64,000 bases of DNA from CAWBUW01 sp963792075 (GCA_963792075.1 CAWBUW010000011.1:62001-126000); one strand, 5' to 3'; positions 49,721 to 59,765 are shown, numbered from the stretch's first letter. Notes: a model not told the origin generated them from the letters alone. Program-made: numbers and translations.

Positions 49721-52700
49721 GTGATGCATCTCAAACGTTTGGTGGTTATGACCCTGATTGCAGCGCTGATCAGCGCACCCCTGTCCATGTCCTGGGTAGG
49801 GGTCGAGCCCGCGCGGGCGGCTGCAGTGCTGTTTGCCGGCCCTACCGGCTTGACCACTGGCTCCTGCGATAGCTGGGCCAATGCCTGCACCTTGCAAAGC
49901 GCGCTCTCGCTGGCTGTCAGCGGCGATGAGATCTGGGCGCAAGCCGGCACCTATAAACCCGGCGCTTCCGGCACCTTCACAGCCACCTTCCAGCTCAAGA
50001 CAGGTGTGGCCATCTACGGCGGTTTCATCGGGAACGAGTCCCTGCGCAGCGCACGCGATTGGATCACCAACGTGACCATCCTGAGCGGCGACCTGGACAG
50101 CAGCGGGACGAAGAATGCCAACGATGCCTACCACGTGGTCACCGGCAGCGGCGTGAACAACACTGCCGTGCTGGATGGCTTTACCATCACCGGTGGCTAT
50201 GCCAATGGCGCCAGCCTGCCCAACAACGCCGGTGGTGGGGTGTACAACAACAGCGGCAGCCCCACGCTGGCGAACCTGATCATCAGCGGCAACCAGGCCG
50301 GTAATGATGGCGGCGGCATGTACAACTACACCAACAGCCACCCCAGCCTGGTAAATGTCACCCTCATGGGCAACACTGCCGTCAACGGGGGTGGCATGAT
50401 CAACTATATCAACAGCAGCCCCACCCTGGTGAACGTCACCTTCAGCAGCAACTCAGCCAACGAGGGTGGCGGGATGCGCAACTACACCAACTGCAATCCC
50501 AGCCTGGTGAACGTCACCTTCATAGGCAACTCGGCTACCGTCGGCGGCGGGATGTTTAACAACAGCAGCAGCCCCAGTCTAATCAACGTCATCTTCAGCG
50601 GCAACTCGGCTACCGTCGGCGGCGGGATGTACAACGACAGCAGCAGCCCCAGTTTAATCAACGTCACCTTCAGCGGCAACACGGCGGCCGGTGGCGGCGG
50701 GATGTACAACAACACCGGCAGCAGCCCCACTTTGGCCAACAGCATCCTGTGGGGCAACACGGCTAACACCGGCGCTCAAATTTACAACAGCAGCAGCATC
50801 CCCTCCATCGCTTACAGCGACATCCAGGGCGCCTTCCCTTCCGGCGTGTGGGATGCATCCCTGGGCACAAACGTGGCTGGCAACCTCGACGTCAATCCAC
50901 AATTTATTAACCCCGCGGCTGGCAACCTGCACCTGCCTGCCACCTCCCCCGCAGTCAATGTAGGGGATAACACCCGCCTGCCAGCCGATCTCCTCGACCT
51001 GGACAGGGATGGGAATACGACCGAAGCCATCCCCTTCGACATGGACGGCAGAGATCGCATCCTCCACGCAGTGGTAGATCTGGGCGCCTATGAACAGGGG
51101 TTCTGGTTTGTGGACGAAAGTGGCCCGGCCGGCGGAGCCTGCACTTCATGGGCAGATGCCTGCCCCTCCCTGCAAACGGCCCTGACCGCTGCCCACAGCG
51201 GGGATGAGATCTGGGTGGCAGCCGGCACCTACCTGCCCGGCGCCTCCGGCACCTTCACGGCCACCTTCCAGCTCAAGACGGGTGTGGCCATCTACGGTGG
51301 CTTTGCCGGGAATGAGTCCCTGCGCAGCGCACGCGACTGGATCACCAACGTGACCATCCTCAGCGGCGACCTGGACAGCAGCGGGACGAAGAATGCCAAC
51401 GATGCCTACCACGTGGTCACCGGCAGCGGCGTGAACAATACTGCCGTGCTGGATGGCTTCACCATCACCGACGGCTACGCCAATGGCAGCGGTTCTTTTG
51501 GATATGGCGGCGGGATGTACAACGCCGGCAGCAGCCCCAGCCTAAAAAACGTCATCTTCAGCAGCAACTCGGCTGCCATCGGCGGCGGGATGTACAGCGA
51601 TCTCGGCAGTCCCAGCCTGGTGAATGTCACCTTCAGCAGCAACTCGGCGGCTGGCTCCGGCGGCGGGATGTACAACTACTTCAGCAGCCCCAGCTTGGCG
51701 AATGTCACCTTCACAGGCAACTCGGCGGCTGTCCACGGCGGCGGGATGTACAACTCCGGCGGCAGCCCCAGCCTGGTGAATGTCACCTTCACCGGCAACA
51801 CCGCCACGAGCAACGGCGGCGGGATGTTCAACTACGCCAGCAGCAGCCCCAGCCTGGTGAACGTCACCTTCAGCAGCAACTCGGCAGGCTCCGATGGCGG
51901 CGGGATGTGCAACGCCTTCAGCAACCCCAGTCTAATCAACGTCACCTTCACAGGCAACACGGCGGTCGATGGCGGCGGGATGTGCAACGCCTTCAGCAAC
52001 CCCAGTCTAATCAACGTCACCTTCACAGGCAACTCAGCGAGCAGATATAGCGGCGGGATGCTCAACGACAGCAGCCGCCCCAGCCTGGTGAATGTCACCT
52101 TCAGCAGCAACTCGGCCAGCACGAACGGCGGTGGGATGTTTAACAACAGCAGCAGCCCCAACCTGGTGAACGTCACCTTCAGCAGCAACTCGGCTAACCT
52201 CGGCGGCGGGATGTTCAACTACGCCAGCAGCAACCCCAGCCTGGTGAACGTCACCTTCAGCAGCAACTCGGCCAGCACGAACGGCGGCGGGATGTACAAC
52301 GACGGCAGCAGCCCCACTTTGGCCAACAGCATCCTGTGGGGCAATACCGCCGTCATCAGCGGCACTCAAATTTACAACAGCAGCAGCACCCCTTCCATCG
52401 CTTACAGCGACATCCAGGGCGCCTACGCCGGCGGCGTATGGGATGCATCCCTGGGCACCGACGCAGGTGGCAACATCGACGCCGACCCGCTCTTTGTCAA
52501 TGCCATCAATGATCTGCGCCTGGGCGCATCATCACCTGCCGTCGACGTTGGCGATAACGCTCGCCTGCCGGCTGACACCCTGGACCTCGATCGTGACGGA
52601 GATACCAGCGAAGTTCTCCCTTACGACCGGGGCGGCAGGAGCCGCATCGCCCACGGCATCGTGGACCTGGGCGCCTTTGAGCACGCTGTTTTCTATGTGG

Positions 52701-54418
52701 ATGGCGGTGGCCCGGCCGGCGGAGGCTGTACCTCGTGGGCGGACGCCTGCCCCTCCCTGCAAACGGCTCTGACTGCTGCCATCAGCGGTGATGAGATCTG
52801 GGCACAAGCCGGCACCTATAAACCCGGCGCCTCCGGCACCTTCACAGCCACCTTCCAGCTCAAGATGGGTGTGGCCATCTACGGCGGCTTCGCCGGGAAT
52901 GAGTCCCTGCGCAGCGCACGCGACTGGACTGCGAATGTGACCATCCTGAGCGGCGACCTGGACAGCAGCGGGACGAAGAATGCCAACGATGCCTACCACG
53001 TAGTCACCGGCAGCGGCGTGAACGACACTGCCGTGCTGGATGGCTTCACCATCACCGGTGGCTATGCTTCTTCAGGCGTCTGGCCCAACAGCAACGGAGG
53101 TGGAATATTCAACACCGCTGGCAGCCCCACACTGGTTAACCTCATCATCACGGGCAACCAGGCTGCCCTCGGCGGCGGGATGTACAACAGTGCCGGCAGC
53201 CCCAGCCTGGTGAACGTCACCTTCAGCAACAACACGGCCGCCAATGGCGGCGGCGGGATGTTCAACTCCGGCGGCAGCCCCAGCCTGGTGAATGTCACCT
53301 TCAGCAGCAACTCGGCTGCCTACGGCGGCGGGATGTTCAACGACAGCAACAGCAGCCCCAGCCTGGTGAATGTCACCTTCAGCAGCAACTCGGCTAACCT
53401 CGGCGGCGGGATGTACAACGTCGGCAGCAGCCCCAGCCTGGTGAATGTCACCTTCAGCAGCAACTCGGCAAACTCCTTAGGCGGCGGGATGTTCAACTAC
53501 AGCAGCAGCCCCACCTTGGCCAACAGCATCCTGTGGGGCAATACCGCTCCAACAGGTCCACAAATCTACAACTACAGCAGCAGCACCCCCTCCATCGCTT
53601 ACAGCGACATCCAGGGCGCTTTCCCCTCCGGCGTGTGGGATGCCTCCCTGGGCACCGACGCAGGCGGCAACCTCGACGCCGACCCGCTCTTTGTTGATTC
53701 TGCTGGCGGTGACCTGCGCCTGCGCGCCATGTCGCCTGTCATCGATGCGGGGAACAATTCCCAGGTGCCAACCGACACCCTGGACATCGATGCCGATGGG
53801 GTCATCACCGAAACTCTGCCCTACGATCTGAGCGGCGGCCCGCGCTTCTTGGATTATCCCCGCCTGGACAGCGGCAGCGGCACTCCTCCCATCGTGGACA
53901 TGGGCGCCTACGAGACCTTCAACACAGCTCCCGTCCTGGATGCTTCCGGCAACCCGGTTTTGGAGTCAATCCTTGAAAATGAAACTGTCATCAGCGGCAC
54001 GCTGGTCGCCGCTATCCTGGCCAGTGGGACAGGCGGCGATCCCATTACCGACCCTGATCCCGGCGCTCAAGAAGGCATCGCCATCACCGCCGCCGACAGC
54101 ACGCACGGTGACTGGCAGTACAGCCTGGACGGGACGACCTGGTTCACCCTGACCGCCCCCAGCGAGACTGCGGCGCTCCTGCTCGCCTCGGATGCCACCA
54201 CCCGTCTGCGCTTTGTGCCCGCTACGGACTTCGCAGGCACGGCAGCGATCACCTTCCGGGCCTGGGACTTAACCAGCGGCAGCCCCGGCAGCACGGCGGA
54301 TACTACCAGCAACGGTGGTACCACCTCCTTCAGTATCGCCACGGAAACCGCCAGCATCACGGTAGCGAATCCAGACTACCGCATCTATCTCCCACAGATC
54401 GTGCGGAGTATTCCGTAA
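49721..54418 (+). CDS. Secreted beta-helix repeat protein, three tandem modules
   Basis: 1,565 residues. The signal peptide is MHLKRLVVMTLIAALISAPL. Three modules of about 460-540 residues each start with a conserved block (CDSWANACTLQSAL or CTSWADACPSLQTAL, then GDEIWAQAGTYKPGASGTFT and GNESLRSARDW), followed by short repeats GGGMYNxxSSPSLVNVTFSSNSA forming right-handed beta-helix rungs, and a closing SILWGNTA...AYSDIQGA block. The rungs resemble chlamydial Pmp-type repeats. The protein ends YRIYLPQIVRSIP. GAAAAGGAGCTTGTG precedes the ATG. Probably a surface or secreted adhesin-like protein. Confidence 0.88.
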   Translation: MMHLKRLVVMTLIAALISAPLSMSWVGVEPARAAAVLFAGPTGLTTGSCDSWANACTLQSALSLAVSGDEIWAQAGTYKPGASGTFTATFQLKTGVAIYGGFIGNESLRSARDWITNVTILSGDLDSSGTKNANDAYHVVTGSGVNNTAVLDGFTITGGYANGASLPNNAGGGVYNNSGSPTLANLIISGNQAGNDGGGMYNYTNSHPSLVNVTLMGNTAVNGGGMINYINSSPTLVNVTFSSNSANEGGGMRNYTNCNPSLVNVTFIGNSATVGGGMFNNSSSPSLINVIFSGNSATVGGGMYNDSSSPSLINVTFSGNTAAGGGGMYNNTGSSPTLANSILWGNTANTGAQIYNSSSIPSIAYSDIQGAFPSGVWDASLGTNVAGNLDVNPQFINPAAGNLHLPATSPAVNVGDNTRLPADLLDLDRDGNTTEAIPFDMDGRDRILHAVVDLGAYEQGFWFVDESGPAGGACTSWADACPSLQTALTAAHSGDEIWVAAGTYLPGASGTFTATFQLKTGVAIYGGFAGNESLRSARDWITNVTILSGDLDSSGTKNANDAYHVVTGSGVNNTAVLDGFTITDGYANGSGSFGYGGGMYNAGSSPSLKNVIFSSNSAAIGGGMYSDLGSPSLVNVTFSSNSAAGSGGGMYNYFSSPSLANVTFTGNSAAVHGGGMYNSGGSPSLVNVTFTGNTATSNGGGMFNYASSSPSLVNVTFSSNSAGSDGGGMCNAFSNPSLINVTFTGNTAVDGGGMCNAFSNPSLINVTFTGNSASRYSGGMLNDSSRPSLVNVTFSSNSASTNGGGMFNNSSSPNLVNVTFSSNSANLGGGMFNYASSNPSLVNVTFSSNSASTNGGGMYNDGSSPTLANSILWGNTAVISGTQIYNSSSTPSIAYSDIQGAYAGGVWDASLGTDAGGNIDADPLFVNAINDLRLGASSPAVDVGDNARLPADTLDLDRDGDTSEVLPYDRGGRSRIAHGIVDLGAFEHAVFYVDGGGPAGGGCTSWADACPSLQTALTAAISGDEIWAQAGTYKPGASGTFTATFQLKMGVAIYGGFAGNESLRSARDWTANVTILSGDLDSSGTKNANDAYHVVTGSGVNDTAVLDGFTITGGYASSGVWPNSNGGGIFNTAGSPTLVNLIITGNQAALGGGMYNSAGSPSLVNVTFSNNTAANGGGGMFNSGGSPSLVNVTFSSNSAAYGGGMFNDSNSSPSLVNVTFSSNSANLGGGMYNVGSSPSLVNVTFSSNSANSLGGGMFNYSSSPTLANSILWGNTAPTGPQIYNYSSSTPSIAYSDIQGAFPSGVWDASLGTDAGGNLDADPLFVDSAGGDLRLRAMSPVIDAGNNSQVPTDTLDIDADGVITETLPYDLSGGPRFLDYPRLDSGSGTPPIVDMGAYETFNTAPVLDASGNPVLESILENETVISGTLVAAILASGTGGDPITDPDPGAQEGIAITAADSTHGDWQYSLDGTTWFTLTAPSETAALLLASDATTRLRFVPATDFAGTAAITFRAWDLTSGSPGSTADTTSNGGTTSFSIATETASITVANPDYRIYLPQIVRSIP

Positions 54419-54434
54419 AAAAGGGAGAAAATCA

Positions 54435-54482
54435 ATACGTACCTGTGGGGTGGTGCTTTGCGCCACCCCCACAGGTACGTAT
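54435..54482. repeat. MITE core copy without terminal repeats
   Basis: The ATACGTACCTGTGGGG...CCCCACAGGTACGTAT hairpin (one stem mismatch) and the right-side ATTTTCTCCTTGTTTTC match the MITE at 12340-12458, but the GGGCTGTCC ends are absent on both sides. It sits just after the beta-helix gene and may terminate it. Confidence 0.75.
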
Positions 54483-54486
54483 ATTT

Positions 54487-54545
54487 TCTCCTTGTTTTCA
54501 TCTCTTCCCTTCGCGTCCTTCGCGCCTTCGCGGTGAACCCTCCAC
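54487..54545. repeat. Partial GCAAAG repeat
   Basis: CTTCCCTTCGCGTCCTTCGC and GCCTTCGCGGTGAACC form the right half of the repeat seen complete at 57438-57507 and 58389-58458. A TAAAAT close to the following start codon could be a -10 box. Confidence 0.6.
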
Positions 54546-54568
54546 CCTCTTCTATGCTAAAATAGACC

Positions 54569-57255
54569 ATGCTCACCCTACCCATTTCCTCTCCCGATAT
54601 CCTCTTTGAAAACGCAGGCGGCAAGGGGGCCAGCCTGGCCCGGCTGGCGCGCCTCGGCCTGCCCGTCCCGCCCGGGTTCATCGTCACGACGGACGCCTAC
54701 CGCCGCTTCGTCGCCACCAACGACCTGGCGCGTACCATCACCGCTTCCCTGGCCGGCACTGCCGTCGATGACCTGGAGCAGTTGGAACGCGCCTCTGCTA
54801 AGATCCGGGCGGCTTTTTCGGCGGGCAGGCTGGAGGAGGAGATCGCCGAGGCGGTGACCGGGGAGTACCGCGCCATCGACACTCACTCCGCCGGCGTGGC
54901 GGTGCGTTCCTCCGCCACCACCGAGGACCTGCCCGACCTGTCCTTCGCCGGGCAGCAGGACACCTTCCTGAACGTCGTCGGGGAAGCGCAGCTCCACCAG
55001 GCGCTGGTTGACTGCTGGAGCAGCCTGTGGACGGCGCGGGCGATCGGCTACCGGGCGCGCAACACCATCCCGCACGAGCAAGCCGCCGTGGCAGTCGTCG
55101 TGCAGCGCATGGTGGCCAGCGAGGTCTCGGGGGTGCTGTTCACCGCCAACCCGCTGACCGGGCTGCGCAGCGAAGCCGTCATCGACGCAACCTTTGGGTT
55201 GGGCGAGGCGCTCGTCTCCGGCCAGGTCGAGCCAGACCATTTCGTGATCGATGCCCTCAGCGGCGAGGTTCGCAGCGTCACGCTGGGGGCCAAGGCGACC
55301 TCGACGCGCGCCAGGGCCGGCGGGGGCGTGGAAAGCATCCAGGAAGAGGCCGCCAGGCAGCAGACGCTCACACAGGAGCAGGTCCGCCAGCTTGCCGCGG
55401 CCGGGCGGCAGATCCAGGAAGCTTACGGCGCGCCGCAGGATATCGAATGGGCCTTCGCCGGCGGCGAGCTGTATATCCTGCAGTCGCGCCCGATCACCTC
55501 GCTCTTCCCCATCCCGCGCCTCTCGTCCGACCCGCTCCTGGTCTGGTTTTCCTTCGGGGCCTTCCAGGGATTGGTCGGGCCGATGACCCCGCTCGGACAG
55601 GAGGCCATCCAGCGCGTGGTCCTGGGGGTGGGCAAAAAGCTCGGCTTTACTATTAAATTCGAGGAACAGGACCTGTTTGCCGTAGCAGGCGAGCGCATCT
55701 GGATCAAGATCAGCGACCTGATCCACAACCCGCTCGGGAACCGGGTGCTCGGCGGCTTCCTGGGGATCGGCGAGCCGGGCACGGCGCTGATCCTGCGCCA
55801 GCTCACCGCCGAGCCGCGCCTGGGCGCCGGGCAGGGCCGCTTTCGGTTCGGTCCCCTGCTGCGGGTGCTGCGCTTTGTGGCGCCGGCCCTGGCAGAAATC
55901 CCGCGCGCCCTCTTCCAGCCCGAAAAGGTGCGCGACCGCTTCGACGCCCTCCTCGAGGCCTACCTGCAGACGGTGCACGTCCCCGGCGGGGCAGACCGCA
56001 GCCAGAGGCTGGCGAGTTTCGCAGCCTACATGAGCGCCCAGGGGGGCGTGGCAGACGCCCTGCCGGTCCTGCTGCCGCGCTTCATGCCTATCATGGGACC
56101 CTCCCTGGCTTTCCTCAACCTCATCGATCACCTGCTCCCCCCGGCCGCGGCCGGTGCACAGGGCATTTCGATGTCCGCTCTGGACGTGACGCGTGCCCTG
56201 CCGCGCAATGTCACCACCGAGATGGACCTGGAGCTTTGGAAGGCCGCAACTTTGATCAAGCAAGACTTTGCCTCAGCCGAAGCCTTCGGCAGCGCCGAAG
56301 CTCCGCTGCTGGCTGCCCGCTATTTGGAGGGGACCCTCCCCCTGGTTGCCCAGTCTGCGCTGAGGAATTTCCTGTACCGCTATGGCATGCGCGGCGCAGG
56401 CGAGATCGACCTCGGCCAGCCGCGCTGGCGCGAGGACCCCACCCCGATCGTGCAGTCCTTGCAGAGCTACCTGCAGATTCCGGACGAGGCTTCCCCCGCC
56501 CTGCTGTTCGAGGAGAACCTCCGGGCAGCCGAGCAGGCCATCGAGCGCATGGCTGCTGAAGTGCGCCGCATGCCCGGCGGCTGGATCAAGGAAAAACTGC
56601 TGCGCGGGGCCGCCCGCCGGGTCCGGCTGCTGCTGGGGCGCGCGAAAGCCCCAAGTTCTACGCCGTGCGCGCCATGGGCCTGGTGAGGAACACCCTGCTC
56701 GAGATCGGAGAGGAATTCGCCGCCGCTGGAACGATCCTGCGCCGCGAGGACCTGTTCTTCCTGCACGTCCAGGAGCTGGAAGCGCTCTCCCGCGGGGAAG
56801 AGCAGGATTGGCAGGCGCTCGTCGCCGGGCGGCGCCAGGCCTATCCGCGTGAGCTGCGCCGCAGGCAGGTGCCGCGCGTGCTGGTCAGCGACGGGCGGAC
56901 TTTCTACGCCGGGGTCGGTGCTGAGAGCGATACCGCCGGCACCATCACCGGCAGCCCGGTCTCGCCGGGCGTGGTCGAGGGGACCGTGCACGTCGTATTC
57001 GACCCGCGCAGCGCCCGGCTGGCTCCCGGTGAGATCCTGGTCTGCCCCGGCACCGACCCGGCCTGGACGCCGCTTTTCTTAACGGCCTCCGGGCTGGTCA
57101 TGGAAGTGGGAGGCATGATGACCCACGGCTCGGTCGTGGCGCGCGAGTACGGCATCCCGGCGGTGGTGGGCGTCCACCAGGCCACGCTGCGGCTGAAAGA
57201 CGGCCAGCGCATCCGCCTGGACGGTACCAGCGGCAAGATCACGCTGCTCTCATAA
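54569..57255 (+). CDS. rph: Rifampin phosphotransferase-like enzyme (frameshift)
   Basis: About 895 residues over two frames. An N-terminal PEP-synthase-type ATP-binding domain (GGKGASLARLARLGLPVPPG, AVRSSATTEDLPDLSFAGQQ, SEVSGVLFTANPLTG, YILQSRPIT), a large middle domain, and a C-terminal phosphohistidine domain with TDPAWTPLFLT and GGMMTHGSVVAREYGIPAVV (the catalytic His in THG). TDPxWTPLF with GGxxTHG is the pattern of rifampin phosphotransferase rather than PEP synthase, whose motif has Cys-His. Domain order and length also fit. The shift is at the C run near 56660; one added C gives APKFYAVRAMG. Drug resistance is not proven by sequence. Confidence 0.82.
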
Positions 57256-57308
57256 GGTTGGGGGATCTCTTCCACAGCCTATTCCCTGCGCGCAACCACC
57301 TCATTTTT

Positions 57309-57507
57309 AACGCAAAGTCGCAAGGGCGCAAAGGAAGATTCTTTTCTTCCCTTTGCGGCTTCGCGCCCTTGCGCCTTTGCGTCAAGACTCCACCATCTTC
57401 AACTGCCTCGCCCCTCCGCGCAACTACCTCATTTTTCACCGCAAAGACACCAAGGCGCAAAGAAAGATTCTTTTCTTCCCTTCGCGTCCTTCGCGCCTTT
57501 GCGGTTA
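57309..57507. repeat. Two tandem GCAAAG inverted repeats
   Basis: 57309-57383 and 57438-57507 each have the form CGCAAAG...GGCGCAAAG, AAGATTCTTTTCTTCCC, then the complementary CTTCGCGCC-CTTTGCG, separated by GTCAAGACTCCACCATCTTC. The whole gap 57256-57526 is filled by this and has no gene. Such repeats are widespread in environmental bacterial genomes. Confidence 0.8.
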
Positions 57508-57526
57508 AGCTCTACCCTCTTTCCAT

Positions 57527-58087
57527 TTACCCAAACCGCTTGAGCCGGTTCTGGATCTCGACAACAATCCCTTGGATCTCAGCTAAATCACTTTTCGAGA
57601 CGTAGCGCGCCAGCTCTGCCAGCAAAGCCGGCATCTTCACCGGGTAATAATGCAGCAGCGTGGCGACGTCATTTTCGTAGATCCCCACACGGGCGAAATT
57701 CCCCTCCCGGTATAAGGATGGCAGCGCATACAGCTTGAGCAGCAGCAAGCCTTCCACACTGGCAATTGCCATCTCGCGGTCAAAGAATCGTTCCACCCTG
57801 GCGTAGTGGCTGTGCACGCGCTTGAAAAGCGGATTTTGGGTGAGCAGGATGTCAATCTGCAGCTCCCCATATTTTGCCCGTACGAAATCTTGGTCCTGGC
57901 TTGAAATTTGGAGCTCAGGCAGCTTGCTTACTGCGGGCAGCGTCATCAGCAGGTCCAGGTCCTGGGTATTGCGCCCTTCCACGTAGTGCAGCAGGGCAAT
58001 CCCCCCGGCGAGGACGAACTTGATCTTGCGCTGCTCCAAAACCGCGAATAAATCCTGGATCGATTGGATCAAAAAATCCGAATTCAT
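57527..58087 (-). CDS. Nucleotidyltransferase-fold protein (AbiEii-like)
   Basis: 186 residues. KFVLAGGIALLHYVEGRNTQDLDLLM is the GG...D(L)D nucleotidyltransferase core of the MNT/AbiEii group, followed by YGELQIDILLTQNPLF with a third acidic position. AbiEii proteins act in toxin or phage-defence pairs, but no AbiEi-like partner is adjacent. The ATG at 58087 follows AAGGTGG. The frame extends upstream to 58171 or 58198 (MPIQSTNHIGKVIRDAVAF), which may be a longer N-terminus or the remains of a short antitoxin-like partner. Confidence 0.75.
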   Translation of the reverse strand: MNSDFLIQSIQDLFAVLEQRKIKFVLAGGIALLHYVEGRNTQDLDLLMTLPAVSKLPELQISSQDQDFVRAKYGELQIDILLTQNPLFKRVHSHYARVERFFDREMAIASVEGLLLLKLYALPSLYREGNFARVGIYENDVATLLHYYPVKMPALLAELARYVSKSDLAEIQGIVVEIQNRLKRFG

Positions 58088-58213
58088 CGTTCCACCTTGC
58101 CAGTTCCTGGCATTGAACGCCACCGCGTCCCGAATGACTTTCCCGATATGGTTGGTGCTCTGAATGGGCATGCTGCCTTCCTGGTACAAGTGTAGCACAA
58201 AACAACCAAGATT

Positions 58214-58360
58214 CCCTCACCCCACGGTTGCTCCCTCACCCTGCCCTCTCCCAAGGGGAGAGGGGGCGGAGGGATTTCTTCACCCCTCGCCCTTTGGGAG
58301 AAGGGGCGGAGGGCTCTCTTCACCCCTCGCCCTTTGGGAGAGGGTAGGGTGAGGGAACGG
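58214..58360. repeat. CTCTCCC-type repeat array
   Basis: Three units built on CCCTCGCCCTTTGGGAGAGG or CTCTCCCAAGGGGAGAGGG, two of them in tandem as CTTCACCCCTCGCCCTTTGG. The same element is at about 28383-28425. No gene here. Confidence 0.8.
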
Positions 58361-58388
58361 GGTCTGTACGCGCAACCGCCCATTTTTC

Positions 58389-58458
58389 ACCGCAAAGACG
58401 CCAAGGCACAAAGAAAAATTCTTTTCTTCCCTTCGCGTCCTTCGCGCCTTTGCGGTTA
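58389..58458. repeat. GCAAAG inverted repeat
   Basis: CACCGCAAAGACGCCAAGGC and CCTTCGCGCCTTTGCGGT arms around AATTCTTTTCTTCCC, nearly identical to 57438-57507. A TATAAT at 58471-58476 lies just after it and could serve the lipoprotein gene at 58569. Confidence 0.8.
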
Positions 58459-58568
58459 GGCTCCTGGCAGTATAATATCAGAATAGAGATCGTTGGGGAA
58501 CCAATTTCCATCCCCCTTCGTTTTATAGACAGATCGGATCAGTCCGAAGTCAGGAAGCAGGGAACGCA

Positions 58569-59765
58569 ATGTTAGTTAAAAATCGATTAATCAGCCTGGT
58601 CCTCGTTTTCGTGCTGTTGGTCGGGTGTAATCGAGCTTTGCCTACGCCCACCTTATTCCCACAGGCGACCAGCACGTCGCCGTTCATGGTGATCACCGCC
58701 GCGCCGGCCGCAACTTCCGCCGTGCCTGTTCCAACCGCAAAGCCAACCAACACGGTGGCAGACACCCCGGTCCCCCTGGCTACGGTCACGGCCGCGTCCG
58801 GCGCACCGACGGCTACCACCGCATCCGGCGCGCCAACCGCCGCCAGCGCAACGGGCAGTACGCAGCCGGAGTACCTGGACGATCGCTCCACGCCCAGCGG
58901 GTTGGTGCTCTCCCTGTTCAACGCCCTCAACCGTAAAGAATTCCTGCGCGCCTATTCTTACTGGCAGAACCCGACCAACAACCCGAATGTCGGGACTTAT
59001 GACCACTTCCAAAAAGGCTACCAGGACCTGGCTTCCGTGCAGGTGACCCTGGGTACGATCAGCAGTGGGGTCGGCGCCGGGCAGACCTATTACTCCGTTC
59101 CGGTGGTGCTCAAGTCTCAGACGACCAGCGGGCAGGCGCAGACTTTTGCCGGCTGCTATACCCTGCACCTGGCGAACCCGAGCGTCCAGACCGCGCCGCC
59201 CTTCCAATCGTTGGGCATCCAGTCCGCGGATATGAAAACGGCCGCGGCCAGCGCCGATCCGAACACGCTGCTCAACAGCGCCTGCCCACCCGCCGGCGGT
59301 ACGCCCACCCCCATCCCGACCACCGACCCCAACACCATCGCTGCGTCGAACTATCTGGACAACCGCAGCACGGCGGTGATGGTGCTGAGCTCGCTGTTCA
59401 ACGCGGTGAACCGCAAGGAGTACGCCCGCGCCTATTCCTACTGGCAAAACCCGCCGGACCCCTACACCCAGTTCCAACAAGGTTATCTCAAGACCGCCTG
59501 GGCAGAGGCCACCTTCGGCACCCCGACCAGCGACGCCGGCGGAGGGCAGATGCGCTACCGCGTGCCCGTCCGGCTCAAGGCCCAGACCACGGATGGCAAG
59601 ACCCAGTACTTTGCCGGCTGCTACCAGCTCCGCCTGAGCCAACCGTCGATCCAGGGCACCCCGCCCTTCCGGCCCATGGGCATTGAAAAGGCCCTGGTCA
59701 AAACCGCCGTGAGTGAAACGGACGCGGTCAACCAGATGGCTACAGCGTGTACCAATATGCCGTAA
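58569..59765 (+). CDS. Lipoprotein with duplicated domain
   Basis: 398 residues. The lipobox VLLVGC gives an exported lipoprotein. A Thr/Pro/Ala linker of about 75 residues is followed by two homologous domains of about 140 residues: YLDDRSTPSGLVLSLFNALNRKEFLRAYSYWQNP and YLDNRSTAVMVLSSLFNAVNRKEYARAYSYWQNP, each ending in a FAGCY and PPF(Q/R)xxGI segment. The fold is not one I can name; the pattern suggests an NTF2-like or similar small cup domain. The function is unknown. The stop is 3 bp before the REP hairpin. Confidence 0.78.
   Translation: MLVKNRLISLVLVFVLLVGCNRALPTPTLFPQATSTSPFMVITAAPAATSAVPVPTAKPTNTVADTPVPLATVTAASGAPTATTASGAPTAASATGSTQPEYLDDRSTPSGLVLSLFNALNRKEFLRAYSYWQNPTNNPNVGTYDHFQKGYQDLASVQVTLGTISSGVGAGQTYYSVPVVLKSQTTSGQAQTFAGCYTLHLANPSVQTAPPFQSLGIQSADMKTAAASADPNTLLNSACPPAGGTPTPIPTTDPNTIAASNYLDNRSTAVMVLSSLFNAVNRKEYARAYSYWQNPPDPYTQFQQGYLKTAWAEATFGTPTSDAGGGQMRYRVPVRLKAQTTDGKTQYFAGCYQLRLSQPSIQGTPPFRPMGIEKALVKTAVSETDAVNQMATACTNMP

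Noticed and set aside
50300..53510. Regularly spaced repeats resembling a CRISPR array
   Set aside because: They encode beta-helix rungs in one open frame, spacing is variable, and there are no cas genes.
54578..56263. 561-codon open frame on the minus strand
   Set aside because: It is antisense to the rifampin phosphotransferase-like gene, whose motifs are clear on the plus strand.
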